Part shown: one piece after another, positions 17,328 to 25,974 of the stretch
How the letters are laid out: every line of letters starts with the position of its first letter
Numbering within the stretch: position 1 is the first letter of the stretch
Assembly (NCBI RefSeq): GCF_001269885.1
Contig: NZ_LHVH01000006.1
Location: 1-64,000 of the forward strand
Source of the DNA: Pseudomonas kilonensis
GTDB taxonomy: Bacteria > Pseudomonadota > Gammaproteobacteria > Pseudomonadales > Pseudomonadaceae
Reading direction: 5' to 3'
DNA: 64,000 nucleotides
The notes under the pieces: generated by a model
Databases searched by the model: none
Told to the model about the DNA's origin: nothing
The model's input: only the letters and a program-made list of their open reading frames with translations
Position numbers and translations under genes: made by a program

Positions 17328-18700
17328 GTCGCAAGTTGAATCGGATCGGGCTGGGTGTGGTCGGATTGTGGGTAGCCTTGTCGGCTACGGCCCAGGAGCA
17401 ACCGGCGGATTTCGCCCATCAGGTGCCATTGGCCTTGAGTGGCGAGGGGCCGTGGTATCGCCTCCCATTGCCACTGGACGTTCAGCTGCAAGCGCGGCAG
17501 ACCGACCTGAGCGACCTGCGGGTCTTCAACGCCACCGGCCAGCCCCAGGCCTACGCCCTGGTGCGCGAGTCGGCCCAGAGCCGGGAAAACCGCACCCTCA
17601 CCGACGTGAAGTGGTTCCCGCTGTACAACGCCGTCGATGACAACGAGCGCGCGCCCAGTGTGCGAGTGCAATCGAACGCCAACGGCACCCTGGTGGAGGT
17701 CCAACCCTCCAGCCGGCTCGAAGCAGGGGAGGAGGCGTTGCGTGGCTGGTTGTTGGATGCCAGCGCGATCAAGGCACCGTTGCAGCAGTTGATCCTCGAC
17801 TGGACCAGTGAGCGCGACGGTTTCCAGCGGTTCACCATCGAAGCCAGTGACGACTTGCAGCACTGGCAGTCGTGGGGCGAAGGCCAGGTGGCGCGCTTGA
17901 CCTTTGCCGATGAGCGAGTCGAGCAGCATGAAGTGAGCTTGCCGGGGCAATCGGCGCGTTACTTGCGGTTGTTGTGGGATTCGCCGTCCTCCGCGCCGAT
18001 CCTGACCTCGGCCCAACTGCAAAGCGCCAGCCGCGAAAGCCTGCCGTTGCCGCTGGTCTGGTCGCAGCCGTTGGCCGGCAGCACTGCGAAGGCCGGTGAA
18101 TACACCTGGCAGTTGCCCATGGGGCTGAACATCGAGCAGGTGCAGGTCGAACTGAGCCAGGCCAACAGCCTGGCGCCGGTGACCCTGGCCGGTCGCCGTG
18201 AAAGCAGCCATCCGTGGCAACCGTTGGGCAGTGGCTTGCTCTATCGCCTGACCCAGAACGGCCAGGATGTGTTGCAAAACCAATTGCAACTGTCCGGCCA
18301 GACCGTGCAGCAATTGAAATTGACCGTGGACGAGCGCGGCGGCGGCCTGGGTAGCGAAGCCCCGGCCCTGCGCTTTGCCGTGCGTCCGACCCAGGTGGTG
18401 TTCCTGGCGCGCGGCGAAGGGCCCTACCGCCTGGCGCTGGGCAGCGCGACCGTCAAAGCGGCCAGCCTGCCACTGAGCACGCTGGTGCCCGATTACAAAC
18501 CGTCGCGCCTGGCGACGCTGGGTACGGCGACCGTGAACGGCGCGGCCACGTCGACCCCGGCGGCGGCCACGGCAACCGCGCCTGCGACGGTCGATACCAA
18601 TTGGAAGAAAATCGGCTTGTGGGCGGTGCTGCTGCTCAGCGTGCTGTTCCTCGCGGCGATGGCGTTCAGCCTGTTGCGCAAGCCGCCGGTCAAATCCTGA
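17324..18700 (+). CDS. DUF3999 domain protein
   Basis: This 458-aa protein has an N-terminal signal peptide (IGLGVVGLWVALSATAQ), a long periplasmic beta-rich region and one C-terminal transmembrane helix (KIGLWAVLLLSVLFLAAMAFSLL) with a short basic tail. This matches DUF3999. The function is unknown, but constant pairing with DUF2339 suggests an envelope complex. Translation starts at a TTG that overlaps the upstream stop (TTGA), indicating translational coupling. Confidence 0.85.
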   Translation: MSRKLNRIGLGVVGLWVALSATAQEQPADFAHQVPLALSGEGPWYRLPLPLDVQLQARQTDLSDLRVFNATGQPQAYALVRESAQSRENRTLTDVKWFPLYNAVDDNERAPSVRVQSNANGTLVEVQPSSRLEAGEEALRGWLLDASAIKAPLQQLILDWTSERDGFQRFTIEASDDLQHWQSWGEGQVARLTFADERVEQHEVSLPGQSARYLRLLWDSPSSAPILTSAQLQSASRESLPLPLVWSQPLAGSTAKAGEYTWQLPMGLNIEQVQVELSQANSLAPVTLAGRRESSHPWQPLGSGLLYRLTQNGQDVLQNQLQLSGQTVQQLKLTVDERGGGLGSEAPALRFAVRPTQVVFLARGEGPYRLALGSATVKAASLPLSTLVPDYKPSRLATLGTATVNGAATSTPAAATATAPATVDTNWKKIGLWAVLLLSVLFLAAMAFSLLRKPPVKS

Positions 18701-18730
18701 ATTTGGACAACCGATAAACCGAGTCGCCAG

Positions 18731-18796
18731 TTTCGCGAGCAAGCCCGCTCCCACAGGAGTCCGCATTCCAATGTGGGAGCGGGCTTGCTCGCGAAA
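18731..18796. repeat. REPIN, tail-to-tail
   Basis: The halves tttcgcgagcaagcccgctc and gagcgggcttgctcgcgaaa are separated by a short spacer, directly after the DUF3999 gene. Confidence 0.88.
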
Positions 18797-18939
18797 GCGG
18801 TCTTCCATCCACCCAAAATCCACGAGCAACCGCCAGCCTGTGAACTCAATCCTCCATATCCCGTCTCATAGGAGGAATTAAGTCCCGACTCGCGCTAAAC
18901 TGCGCTGGTTTTTCCGTCCCCTATTCTTCGGAGCCGTCC

Positions 18940-19950
18940 ATGTCCCGCGTTACCTTGAGTCGCTATTTGATTGAGCAGACCCGCAGCAACAACACCCCTG
19001 CCGATCTGCGCTTTTTGATCGAAGTGGTGGCGCGTGCGTGCAAGGAAATCAGCCACGCCGTCTCCAAAGGCGCGCTGGGTGGTGTCCTGGGCAGCATGGG
19101 CACCGAAAACGTGCAGGGCGAAGTGCAGAAGAAGCTCGACGTGCTGTCCAACGAAATCCTGCTCGAAGCCAACGAATGGGGCGGTCACCTGGCCGGCATG
19201 GCGTCCGAGGAAATGGACAATGCCTACCAGATCCCGGGCAAATACCCCAAGGGTGCCTACCTGCTGGTGTTTGACCCACTGGACGGTTCGTCGAACATCG
19301 ACATCAACGCACCGGTTGGCACCATCTTCTCGGTACTGCGTTGCCCGAATGAATACCTGAGCCAGAACGAAGCCTTGAATGAAAAGGCCTTCCTGCAGCC
19401 AGGCACCGAGCAGGTCGCTGCCGGTTACGCCATCTACGGCCCTCAGACCATGCTGGTGCTGACCCTGGGCGACGGCGTCAAGGGCTTTACCCTGGACCGC
19501 GAAATGGGCAGCTTCGTACTGACCCACGAAGACATCACCATTCCTGAAACCACCCAGGAATTCGCCATCAACATGTCCAATCAGCGTCACTGGGAAGCCC
19601 CGGTAAAACGCTACGTTGAAGAGTTGCTGGCGGGCGAAGAAGGCCCGCTGAAGAAGAACTACAACATGCGCTGGGTTGCCGCGATGGTTGCCGATGTGCA
19701 CCGCATCCTGACCCGTGGCGGTCTGTTCATGTACCCGCGCGACAGCCGTGAGCCGTCCAAGCCAGGCAAACTGCGCCTGATGTACGAAGCCAACCCGATG
19801 TCGTTCCTGGTGGAACAGGCGGGCGGCGCTTCCACCGACGGCCACCAGCGCATCCTCGATATCAAGCCCGAAGGCCTGCACCAGCGCGTAGCGGTGTTCC
19901 TTGGCTCGAAAGAAGAAGTGGCGCGCGCCACGGCCTACCACAAGGAATAA
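18940..19950 (+). CDS. fbp: Fructose-1,6-bisphosphatase class I
   Basis: Fbp (336 aa) hydrolyses fructose-1,6-bisphosphate to fructose-6-phosphate, an essential gluconeogenic step in pseudomonads, which lack a complete Embden-Meyerhof pathway. The metal-binding signature [20 protein letters not shown] and the sugar-phosphate segments ([31 protein letters not shown]) are present. A GGAG ribosome site precedes the ATG. The DUF924 gene begins three bases after its stop. Confidence 0.97.
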   Translation: MSRVTLSRYLIEQTRSNNTPADLRFLIEVVARACKEISHAVSKGALGGVLGSMGTENVQGEVQKKLDVLSNEILLEANEWGGHLAGMASEEMDNAYQIPGKYPKGAYLLVFDPLDGSSNIDINAPVGTIFSVLRCPNEYLSQNEALNEKAFLQPGTEQVAAGYAIYGPQTMLVLTLGDGVKGFTLDREMGSFVLTHEDITIPETTQEFAINMSNQRHWEAPVKRYVEELLAGEEGPLKKNYNMRWVAAMVADVHRILTRGGLFMYPRDSREPSKPGKLRLMYEANPMSFLVEQAGGASTDGHQRILDIKPEGLHQRVAVFLGSKEEVARATAYHKE

Positions 19951-19953
19951 ATC

Positions 19954-20550
19954 ATGGCCGAGCCCTGGCAGCCGTTGCTCGACTGGTGGTTTGGTTCAGC
20001 CAAGACACCGGACGAAATATCGGCTGACAGAGGCAAGCTGTGGTTCGGTAAACGCCATGATCGCCAGGCCAACGAGCGCTTTGGCGATCAGGTCGAGCTG
20101 GCACTGGCCGGCGGATTGACTGACTGGGCGCAACGCCCGGAAGGTTGGCTGGCCCTGGTGCTGCTACTCGACCAACTCCCGCGAATGATCTTCCGCGACA
20201 CCCCCAAGGCCTTCTCCGGTGACCTGCGTGCCCAAGCGCTGGTGGCCCAGGGCATGGCAGCGGGTTTTGACCGGCAACTCAAACCGATCCAGCGGGTATT
20301 CATCTATCTCGTACTCGAACACTGCGAAAACCTGGCGGTGCAGAACGAGGCCGTGTCACGGTTTATCGACTTGGTGCGAGAACAGCCGGAGGCGCAGCGG
20401 GCGGTGTTTGAGGACAACCTGGATTATGCCGAACGGCATCAGAAGATCATTGCCCGGTTTGGGCGCTTTCCCCATCGCAATGCGGTGTTGGGGCGCGAGT
20501 CCACGGCTGAGGAAGTGGAATTCTTGAACAGGCCTGGGTCCAGGTTCTGA
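19954..20550 (+). CDS. DUF924 family protein
   Basis: This is a helical 198-aa protein. The pattern DWWFG near the N terminus, LALVLLLDQLPRMIFRDTPKAF in the middle, FIYLVLEHCEN and RFGRFPHRNAVLGRESTAEE matches DUF924, a TPR-like fold of unknown function. It sits three bases downstream of fbp, so the two are co-transcribed. No catalytic role can be assigned. Confidence 0.9.
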   Translation: MAEPWQPLLDWWFGSAKTPDEISADRGKLWFGKRHDRQANERFGDQVELALAGGLTDWAQRPEGWLALVLLLDQLPRMIFRDTPKAFSGDLRAQALVAQGMAAGFDRQLKPIQRVFIYLVLEHCENLAVQNEAVSRFIDLVREQPEAQRAVFEDNLDYAERHQKIIARFGRFPHRNAVLGRESTAEEVEFLNRPGSRF

Positions 20551-20574
20551 GTGTTCTGCGCGGCTGATGCCGTC

Positions 20575-20657
20575 TTCGCGAGCAAGCCCGCTCCCACAGT
20601 TGATCGCGTTTACCTGACGGAACTCGGTCAACTGTGGGAGCGGGCTTGCTCGCGAAA
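20575..20657. repeat. REPIN, tail-to-tail
   Basis: Inverted REP halves (ttcgcgagcaagcccgctcc / gagcgggcttgctcgcgaaa) enclose a central aactgtggg/cccacagtt pairing. The element lies between the convergent DUF924 and chemoreceptor genes. Confidence 0.88.
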
Positions 20658-20672
20658 GGGCCCTTGAGAGCA

Positions 20673-22565
20673 CTAGATCCGGAAGCTACCCACCAACTGC
20701 TTCAACCGCGCCGCCTGCTGCTCAAGGTCGGCACAGGCCCGCAAGGTGGCTTGCAGGTTTTCCACGCCTTCCTGGTTCAGGGTGTTGATCTCGGTGATGT
20801 CGACGTTGATCGACTCCACCACGGCGGTCTGTTCTTCGGTGGCGGTGGCCACGGATTGGTTCATGCCGTCGATCTCACCAATACGCTGGGTCACGCTGCC
20901 CAGGCGTTCGCCGGCCTGGTTGGCGATGCCGACGCTGCTTTCGCTCTGGCGCTGGCTGTCCGTCATGGTCAGTACCGCTTCCCGGGCGCCGACTTGCAGC
21001 TCTTCGATCATCTTCTGCACTTGCTGCGCCGAATCCTGGGTGCGGTGGGCCAGGTTGCGCACTTCATCGGCCACCACCGCGAAGCCGCGTCCGGCTTCAC
21101 CGGCACGGGCCGCTTCGATGGCGGCGTTGAGGGCGAGCAGGTTGGTCTGCTGGGAAATACTGGTGATCACCTCAAGAATCTGGCCGATGTTCACCGTGTT
21201 GCTGTTTAAGGTTTCGATGTTGCCGCACGAATCGCTGATCTTGGCCGACAACTGCTGCATGGCCGCGATGGTTTTATCCACCACTTGTTGGCCGTCTTCG
21301 GCCAGGTTGCGCGCATCGCTGGAGTGTTGCGAAGCGAGGGCGGCGTTCTGGGCGATTTCCTGGGCGGCGGCACCGAGCTGGTTGATGGCAGCGGCCACAC
21401 TGCTGGTGCGCGACGCTTGTTGGTCGGAGTTGAACATCGACGAGTTGGACGCGCTGACCACGCGCAGGGCGACTTCGTTGACCTGGCCAGTGGCCGAGGC
21501 CACTTCGCGGATCGAGGTGTGAATGCGTTCGACAAAGCGGTTGAACGAAGTCCCCAGCGCACCGAATTCGTCGTGGCCGTGGATGACCAGGCGCCGAGTC
21601 AGGTCGCCTTCGCCTTCAGCGATGTCATGCATGGCGCGGCCCATGGTCAGCAGCGGTTGCATCAGCACGCGGATCAACATGCCCAGCAGGGCGATGATGA
21701 ACACCACCGCGATGACCATGGCAATCAGCGCCGAAGTACGGAACTCGCTGAGCATCGCCAGCGCGGTGTCCTTGTCGAGCACCAATGCCACGTACCAATC
21801 GGCGCCCGGCACGCCGCTGACGCGGGTAAAGGAGATGAATTGGGTCTTGCCGTCGAGGTCGACTTCCTTCACGCCCGGGCTGATTTGCGGCGCGCCGTTA
21901 GGGTAGGCCTCGGCCAGGGTCTTGAGCACGCGCTTGCTGTCGGGGTGGATCAGGATCTTGCCGTCTGCACTGACGATGAACGCGTGGCCGTGGCCGCCGA
22001 AGTTCAGCGAATTGATGATGGCGCTGATGCTGGACAGGTCGATGTCCGCACCGGCCACGCCAATCATCTGGTTCTGGTGCTGCACCGGGGTGGCGACGGT
22101 GATCACCAGCTTGCCCGACGAGGCGGCGATGTAGGGTTCGGTGACGATGGTTTGCTGTGCGCTGTTGGCGGCCTTGTACCAGCCACGGGCGCGCGGGTCG
22201 TAGTCGGCGGCGCGATTGCCGGCCGGTACCGAGAACATCACGCCGTCGGTGCCACCAAAATAACTGAGCTGGAAATTGCCGGTGTAGGCCGGCAGGCCCA
22301 CGGCGCGCTTGAGGCTGTCGGCACTGTTGCCGTCCACGGCGATCTGCTGGGCCAGCGATTGCAGCAATTGGATGCGGCCGTCGACCCACGTCTGGATGTT
22401 GCGGCTGGTCAGGCTGCCGAGTTCCTGCATGGAGGTCTCGGTGCTGGCGTGCAGGCTCTGGCGTTGACGGTAGTCGTTGAACAGGATGAAACAGGCGAAT
22501 GCGACGGCCACCACGAGGGCGGCAGCCAGCAGGATTTTATGGCTGAATTTCATGTTTCTGGTCAT
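20673..22565 (-). CDS. Methyl-accepting chemotaxis protein, dCache amino-acid sensor type
   Basis: This transmembrane chemoreceptor (about 630 aa) has TM1 near residues 10-30, a periplasmic dCache_1 domain to about 275, TM2, HAMP and a cytoplasmic signalling domain with the hairpin tip ([18 protein letters not shown]). The ligand pocket shows Y-x4-R-x-W-Y (YDPRARGWY), a Tyr 15 residues after the last Tyr of that motif, and an Asp 44 residues after it (GVAGADI). These spacings match the amino-acid-binding motif of PctA-type receptors as I recall it, so amino acid sensing is likely. Starts at 22574 (GTG) or 22553 (ATG) are also possible. A FliA-like -10 element lies upstream. Confidence 0.9.
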   Translation of the reverse strand: MTRNMKFSHKILLAAALVVAVAFACFILFNDYRQRQSLHASTETSMQELGSLTSRNIQTWVDGRIQLLQSLAQQIAVDGNSADSLKRAVGLPAYTGNFQLSYFGGTDGVMFSVPAGNRAADYDPRARGWYKAANSAQQTIVTEPYIAASSGKLVITVATPVQHQNQMIGVAGADIDLSSISAIINSLNFGGHGHAFIVSADGKILIHPDSKRVLKTLAEAYPNGAPQISPGVKEVDLDGKTQFISFTRVSGVPGADWYVALVLDKDTALAMLSEFRTSALIAMVIAVVFIIALLGMLIRVLMQPLLTMGRAMHDIAEGEGDLTRRLVIHGHDEFGALGTSFNRFVERIHTSIREVASATGQVNEVALRVVSASNSSMFNSDQQASRTSSVAAAINQLGAAAQEIAQNAALASQHSSDARNLAEDGQQVVDKTIAAMQQLSAKISDSCGNIETLNSNTVNIGQILEVITSISQQTNLLALNAAIEAARAGEAGRGFAVVADEVRNLAHRTQDSAQQVQKMIEELQVGAREAVLTMTDSQRQSESSVGIANQAGERLGSVTQRIGEIDGMNQSVATATEEQTAVVESINVDITEINTLNQEGVENLQATLRACADLEQQAARLKQLVGSFRI

Positions 22566-22642
22566 TAAGAGCACTACCGCGAAGGGACGGGTCAGGACGG
22601 GCTGTCAACTTGCCATAACGCAGGGTTTTGCGCTGTTACTTC

Positions 22643-22650
22643 TTATCGGC
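22643..22650 (-). promoter_or_regulatory. Candidate FliA (sigma-28) -10 element
   Basis: The minus strand reads GCCGATAA, the sigma-28 -10 consensus, about 80 bp ahead of the chemoreceptor start. The matching -35 (TCAAG/TAAAG) is poor, so this is only a candidate. Confidence 0.45.
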
Positions 22651-22720
22651 GCAGAAGCCCAGCCCATCAGGCGCCACGGGCCCAATCCCGACGAAAGGTA
22701 CGACGGCGTCACAAACTGGT

Positions 22721-22738
22721 TGTTTCACCGGTGAAACA
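22721..22738. promoter_or_regulatory. Perfect 18-bp palindrome in divergent intergenic region
   Basis: TGTTTCACCGGTGAAACA lies between the chemoreceptor (minus) and the small lipoprotein gene (plus). It resembles a parS site (TGTTTCACGTGAAACA) with two extra central bases. It is more likely an operator for a dimeric regulator; the regulator is unknown. Confidence 0.5.
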
Positions 22739-22848
22739 CCTCTGCACAGCCAATAAATACTGGGGGCGTCAGGGAACCAGATAGGGGTTTTCTCTTCTAA
22801 GGATCAGGTTGGCACCCTGCCACCACCCTTCGTTCCAGGAGTTACTCC

Positions 22849-23103
22849 ATGTCGCTGCGATCTATCGCCCTGTTGTTTATGTGCGTCGTGTTGACTGCAT
22901 GCAGCAAGGTCAACCAGGAAAACTATTCGAAACTGTCGGCTGGCATGCCCAAGTCCGAAGTCGAAACGTTACTGGGGAAACCGACCGATTGTTCAGGCGC
23001 GCTCGGCATGTCCAGCTGCACCTGGGGTGACCAGAAAAGCTTTATCAGCGTGCAGTACGCCGGTGACAAAGTGTTGATGTTTTCCGGCCAAGGCCTGAAG
23101 TAA
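22849..23103 (+). CDS. Small BamE/SmpA-like lipoprotein
   Basis: This 84-residue protein has a lipoprotein signal (LLFMCVVLTAC, lipobox LTAC). The short domain NYSKLSAGMPKSEVETLLGKP followed by a CTWG...SVQY..DKV segment is typical of the BamE/DUF3862-like fold, in which a helical hairpin packs on a small sheet. It is not BamE itself, which is longer. Envelope localisation is expected and the role is unknown. The lipocalin gene starts 31 bases downstream on the same strand. Confidence 0.8.
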   Translation: MSLRSIALLFMCVVLTACSKVNQENYSKLSAGMPKSEVETLLGKPTDCSGALGMSSCTWGDQKSFISVQYAGDKVLMFSGQGLK

Positions 23104-23134
23104 ACCGAGGCCAGAGGCCTGCGGGAGAAAAATA

Positions 23135-23704
23135 ATGATGCGGTTAGTTTTTGTGCTTTTGGCTGGCCTGGTTTTGGCTGGCTGTGCCACTTCTGGCGAA
23201 GATCCGCTGGCACCCAAGACGGTCAACAGCGTCAATCTCAAGCGCTACCAAGGGACCTGGTATGAGTTGGCCCGCCTGCCCATGTATTTCCAGCGCAATT
23301 GCGCGCAATCGGAAGCCCACTACACCCTCAAGCCAGACGGCAACGTGGGTGTGCTCAATCGCTGCCTGACCTCGGACTGGCAGTGGGAAGAAGCCAGGGG
23401 CACCGCCTCGCCGCAGGTGCCGGGCAAGACCGACAAGCTCTGGGTCGAGTTCGACAACTGGTTTTCACGGATCGTGCCGGGTGTGGCGAAAGGGCAATAC
23501 TGGGTGTTGTACGTCAGCGATGACTACAAGACCGCCATCGTCGGCGACCCAAGCCGTCGCTACATGTGGCTGCTGTCCCGTACCCCGACCGTCAATAGCG
23601 TCGTGCGTGAGGAACTGCTGAGCATTGCGCGCCAGCAGGGCTACGACACCACACGCTTGATCTGGCGCGCGTCGGATCGACAGATGGCCAGGACTTCGAA
23701 TTAG
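23135..23704 (+). CDS. blc: Bacterial lipocalin (Blc family) lipoprotein
   Basis: This 189-aa outer-membrane lipocalin has a lipoprotein signal (LLAGLVLAGCAT). The lipocalin signature follows: NLKRYQGTWYELARLPMYFQ, then LWVEFDNWFSRIVPG and GQYWVLYVSDDYKTAIVGDPSRRYMWLLSRTP. Blc proteins bind fatty acids or lysophospholipids and are linked to envelope stress. An AGGAG-like site is poor (gcgggagaaaata), but the start fits the signal peptide. It probably forms an operon with the preceding lipoprotein gene. Confidence 0.93.
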   Translation: MMRLVFVLLAGLVLAGCATSGEDPLAPKTVNSVNLKRYQGTWYELARLPMYFQRNCAQSEAHYTLKPDGNVGVLNRCLTSDWQWEEARGTASPQVPGKTDKLWVEFDNWFSRIVPGVAKGQYWVLYVSDDYKTAIVGDPSRRYMWLLSRTPTVNSVVREELLSIARQQGYDTTRLIWRASDRQMARTSN

Positions 23705-23724
23705 TCGGTGGGCTTGAGGGAGTG

Positions 23725-25098
23725 TCAGCAGCAGGGGAGCTCCTCCATCTTGTTTTTTTGGGGGGGCTTGAACGGGAGCGCACTTTCCGTGGGGGGCATC
23801 CGGTAGTGCTGTTGCCAAATATCGAAAGCGAGCGACTCATCCTCTTTGTTAAGATCCTGTACGCCGCAAGAATAGCGGAGATTATTTTGGGATAATCTGT
23901 TTCCAGCAATGATATGAGCTGCGCAAGGCTGATGTATGGATGGGTCGGCAGTGCCGAAATCAATCAATGTGTTGGGTGATTCTCCATTAAACGGGAGAAT
24001 TATTTTGTGGCCAGTCGAACGTACGATGTATATATAGGTTTGACTGCTCTCGTGCTGTTCTTGAAGCGAAATGATTCCTTCGCGTAACAGTGCTTCAAGA
24101 TTGAGCTCGTCATCGGGTGATGTAACTGTAAATATGATTGTGCCGTCCCTGACTTTTTCGAAGTCACTGGCTTTGATGGCATGGTTGCCTGTGGCGCAAA
24201 ATATAACATCGCATTTAGCATAAAGCTCATCAATGCGGTGTGCGATATTTTCTTCAGGGATTCCGGTCGTTCGGCCAGAGTCTGTATCGTATACCAATGG
24301 TTTTTCTGCGTGCCTTGCCTGGAGCTGGTGTGTTATTCGGCTGCCAAGAGTCCCGTGGCCAATCACACCCACTTTGGTGTCTTGATTGAAGAGCATGACA
24401 CCACCGTTTTGTAGGTATAGTTCGGCAGCAAGCAGTATGCTGTCAGCCGATGCATGGTCACTTTCCCTTTTCAAGGCAAGTCTGCCCACTGAAATGATTG
24501 GGCGGTCATTAATGTTGAGTGAAATATACCTTTGTTCGCCATTTAACGCATATTCCGCAATTCCGGAAATAACATCGGGGCCTAGTGCTCGCAGAATTTT
24601 TTCGTTTAAGGCGAAATAGCCTCCATGGTCCAAAACTATGCAGTTGTTGTCGCCAATTGCGGTGTGTAATTTATCTATGGTTTCTTGTGAGGCAAGTTTT
24701 ATATCCTGCTTTGAGATGTCCAAAACTGGATAGTCTTGAGTTGTTAATAATGCCTTGAGAGAGCCTGCCGTTCTTTTTGTGGAATTTTTTATTATGATTC
24801 CGCACAGATCAAAATGACGGGAAATGCTTTCGATCATCGGGAAGGTTGACTCGTAGCCAGGACATACAAGGAGTACTCTGGCTCTGGCCGATCTGAGGCC
24901 AGACTGGGTGACAACGTCGTTATAGAAACTCAACGCTTTAGTGTAAGTGGTTCTTTTTATTCTGTTTAGGATTAGCATGGAGTGTGCGGGCTCGTCTGCG
25001 CCATTGGATTTGGGCTTAATTGTTGGAGAGTGGTTGAGATGTGGGCAAAAAACTGGTTGGGTTTTTTGTGTTTTTAACGAAGGATGCCAGATCCTCAT
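23725..25098 (-). CDS. Divergent S-adenosylhomocysteine hydrolase-like protein
   Basis: This 457-aa protein belongs to an A+T-rich two-gene unit. An atypical 60-residue N-terminal stretch precedes a segment that aligns by eye with SAHH. Recognisable pieces are a substrate-domain strand (CIVLDHGGYFA), GIAEYALNGEQRY in place of GxxEETTTG, LKRESDH in place of TKSKFDN (Lys and Asp kept), a Rossmann loop VIGHGTLGSR, then IFCATGNHAI and GTIIFTVTSPDDELN. The equivalent of the catalytic His in LHMT appears lost (CPGYES). It is probably an NAD-binding enzyme acting on something other than bulk SAH. It overlaps the upstream cupin gene by ATGA. The tail ends in CC. Confidence 0.6.
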   Translation of the reverse strand: MRIWHPSLKTQKTQPVFCPHLNHSPTIKPKSNGADEPAHSMLILNRIKRTTYTKALSFYNDVVTQSGLRSARARVLLVCPGYESTFPMIESISRHFDLCGIIIKNSTKRTAGSLKALLTTQDYPVLDISKQDIKLASQETIDKLHTAIGDNNCIVLDHGGYFALNEKILRALGPDVISGIAEYALNGEQRYISLNINDRPIISVGRLALKRESDHASADSILLAAELYLQNGGVMLFNQDTKVGVIGHGTLGSRITHQLQARHAEKPLVYDTDSGRTTGIPEENIAHRIDELYAKCDVIFCATGNHAIKASDFEKVRDGTIIFTVTSPDDELNLEALLREGIISLQEQHESSQTYIYIVRSTGHKIILPFNGESPNTLIDFGTADPSIHQPCAAHIIAGNRLSQNNLRYSCGVQDLNKEDESLAFDIWQQHYRMPPTESALPFKPPQKNKMEELPCC

Positions 25099-25592
25099 GG
25101 AATGCTATATTTTTCAATCCAGGCCGCATGTTGAGGAAAGGCTTTCAGCAGCTCGTTTCTTTGACCGAGCCGGGAATCCAGGTCGTTCCAAGCGGGCACT
25201 GTGACTTCACTGATCAAACCGTATTCACCACCCAGCTGAAGCTCACTGCATTTCCAAATGTCGGCGGGCGCATAAAGTTGCAATGAATGCCCCTGTACCA
25301 GATCCGGGCCGAGTATATGTTCTTCAGTATCTCCATTCGTATGGATGTAGCGATATGTTATTGGTGAGCCGCTGTGGTAGAAATGAATGATGGGCGATAA
25401 GTTGGTGTGAAGATAACCGATAGGGCTGTCATCAGTCAGCAGGTAATAAATGACGCTCGCAAGGCCGCGTTCAATACTCAGCCCGGCTCGGTCAAAGTTT
25501 ACGTTAATAGCAGAATCAAATGTTTGAGAGAAAAAACCTCCCTCGACATGCTTGCGTAGGGAAAGCATGTTCTGGATGTCTTTTTTTGTCAT
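25095..25592 (-). CDS. DUF985 / cupin_5 family protein
   Basis: This 165-aa single-domain cupin has GGFFSQTFDS, then a pattern of SVIYYLLT, IIHFYHSGSPITYRY, GHSLQLYAPADIWKC and YGLISEVTVPAW, the DUF985 layout. No substrate is assigned for the family. It is the first gene of the two-gene unit with the SAHH-like protein, overlapping it by four bases. Both are much richer in A+T than their neighbours, pointing to acquisition. The ATG at 25592 is preceded by a weak GGAAAA site. Confidence 0.75.
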   Translation of the reverse strand: MTKKDIQNMLSLRKHVEGGFFSQTFDSAINVNFDRAGLSIERGLASVIYYLLTDDSPIGYLHTNLSPIIHFYHSGSPITYRYIHTNGDTEEHILGPDLVQGHSLQLYAPADIWKCSELQLGGEYGLISEVTVPAWNDLDSRLGQRNELLKAFPQHAAWIEKYSIP

Positions 25593-25974
25593 ATATTTTT
25601 TCCGCGTTTTGGTCGGCGTGAATTTTTAATAGGTGTCTGGAGTCGTAATGATTGGTTTTTTTAGGGACTGCCAACAGGTCGCGGCGATAGTGTAAATTTT
25701 GAGCGCGGAATGTCTAATTTTTGTTGTTATTAATTGTTGCGATTCTGGAGTTTACTAGAGGCAGACTCTATTAATGGTTCGGTTAAGTTAATTCGAATGC
25801 ATTTGGCAGAGCACGGGGTTCAACAATTGGAGGGCTTTGGGGCGAACGGATGGGCTGCAGGCTGGAGGAAGGGATTTGGTCCGCCTTTGGCAAGACCAAA
25901 TCCCTATGGTGGATTGTTGGATGTTGACTTATGTGTAATAGAGCGTCGTTGCAGGACAATGATGAATCGACATT
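25593..25974. other. A+T-rich gap between the cupin gene and hutF
   Basis: These 382 bases contain no convincing gene. The left 150 bases are very A/T rich and probably hold the promoter of the cupin/SAHH-like unit. The right part holds a perfect hairpin at 25870-25905. A 90-codon open frame starting at 25734 has no ribosome site and overlaps hutF; I do not accept it as a gene. Confidence 0.6.
25870..25905 (-). terminator. 12-bp perfect hairpin beyond hutF
   Basis: AGGGATTTGGTC and GACCAAATCCCT pair perfectly around a 12-base loop, 70 bases past the hutF stop. It lacks a clear T run, so its role in terminating hutF is inferred from position. Confidence 0.5.

Noticed and set aside
22721..22738. 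Chromosomal parS centromere site
   Set aside because: The palindrome is 18 bp rather than 16 bp with CG inserted at the centre, and no parAB or origin-proximal genes are in the window.
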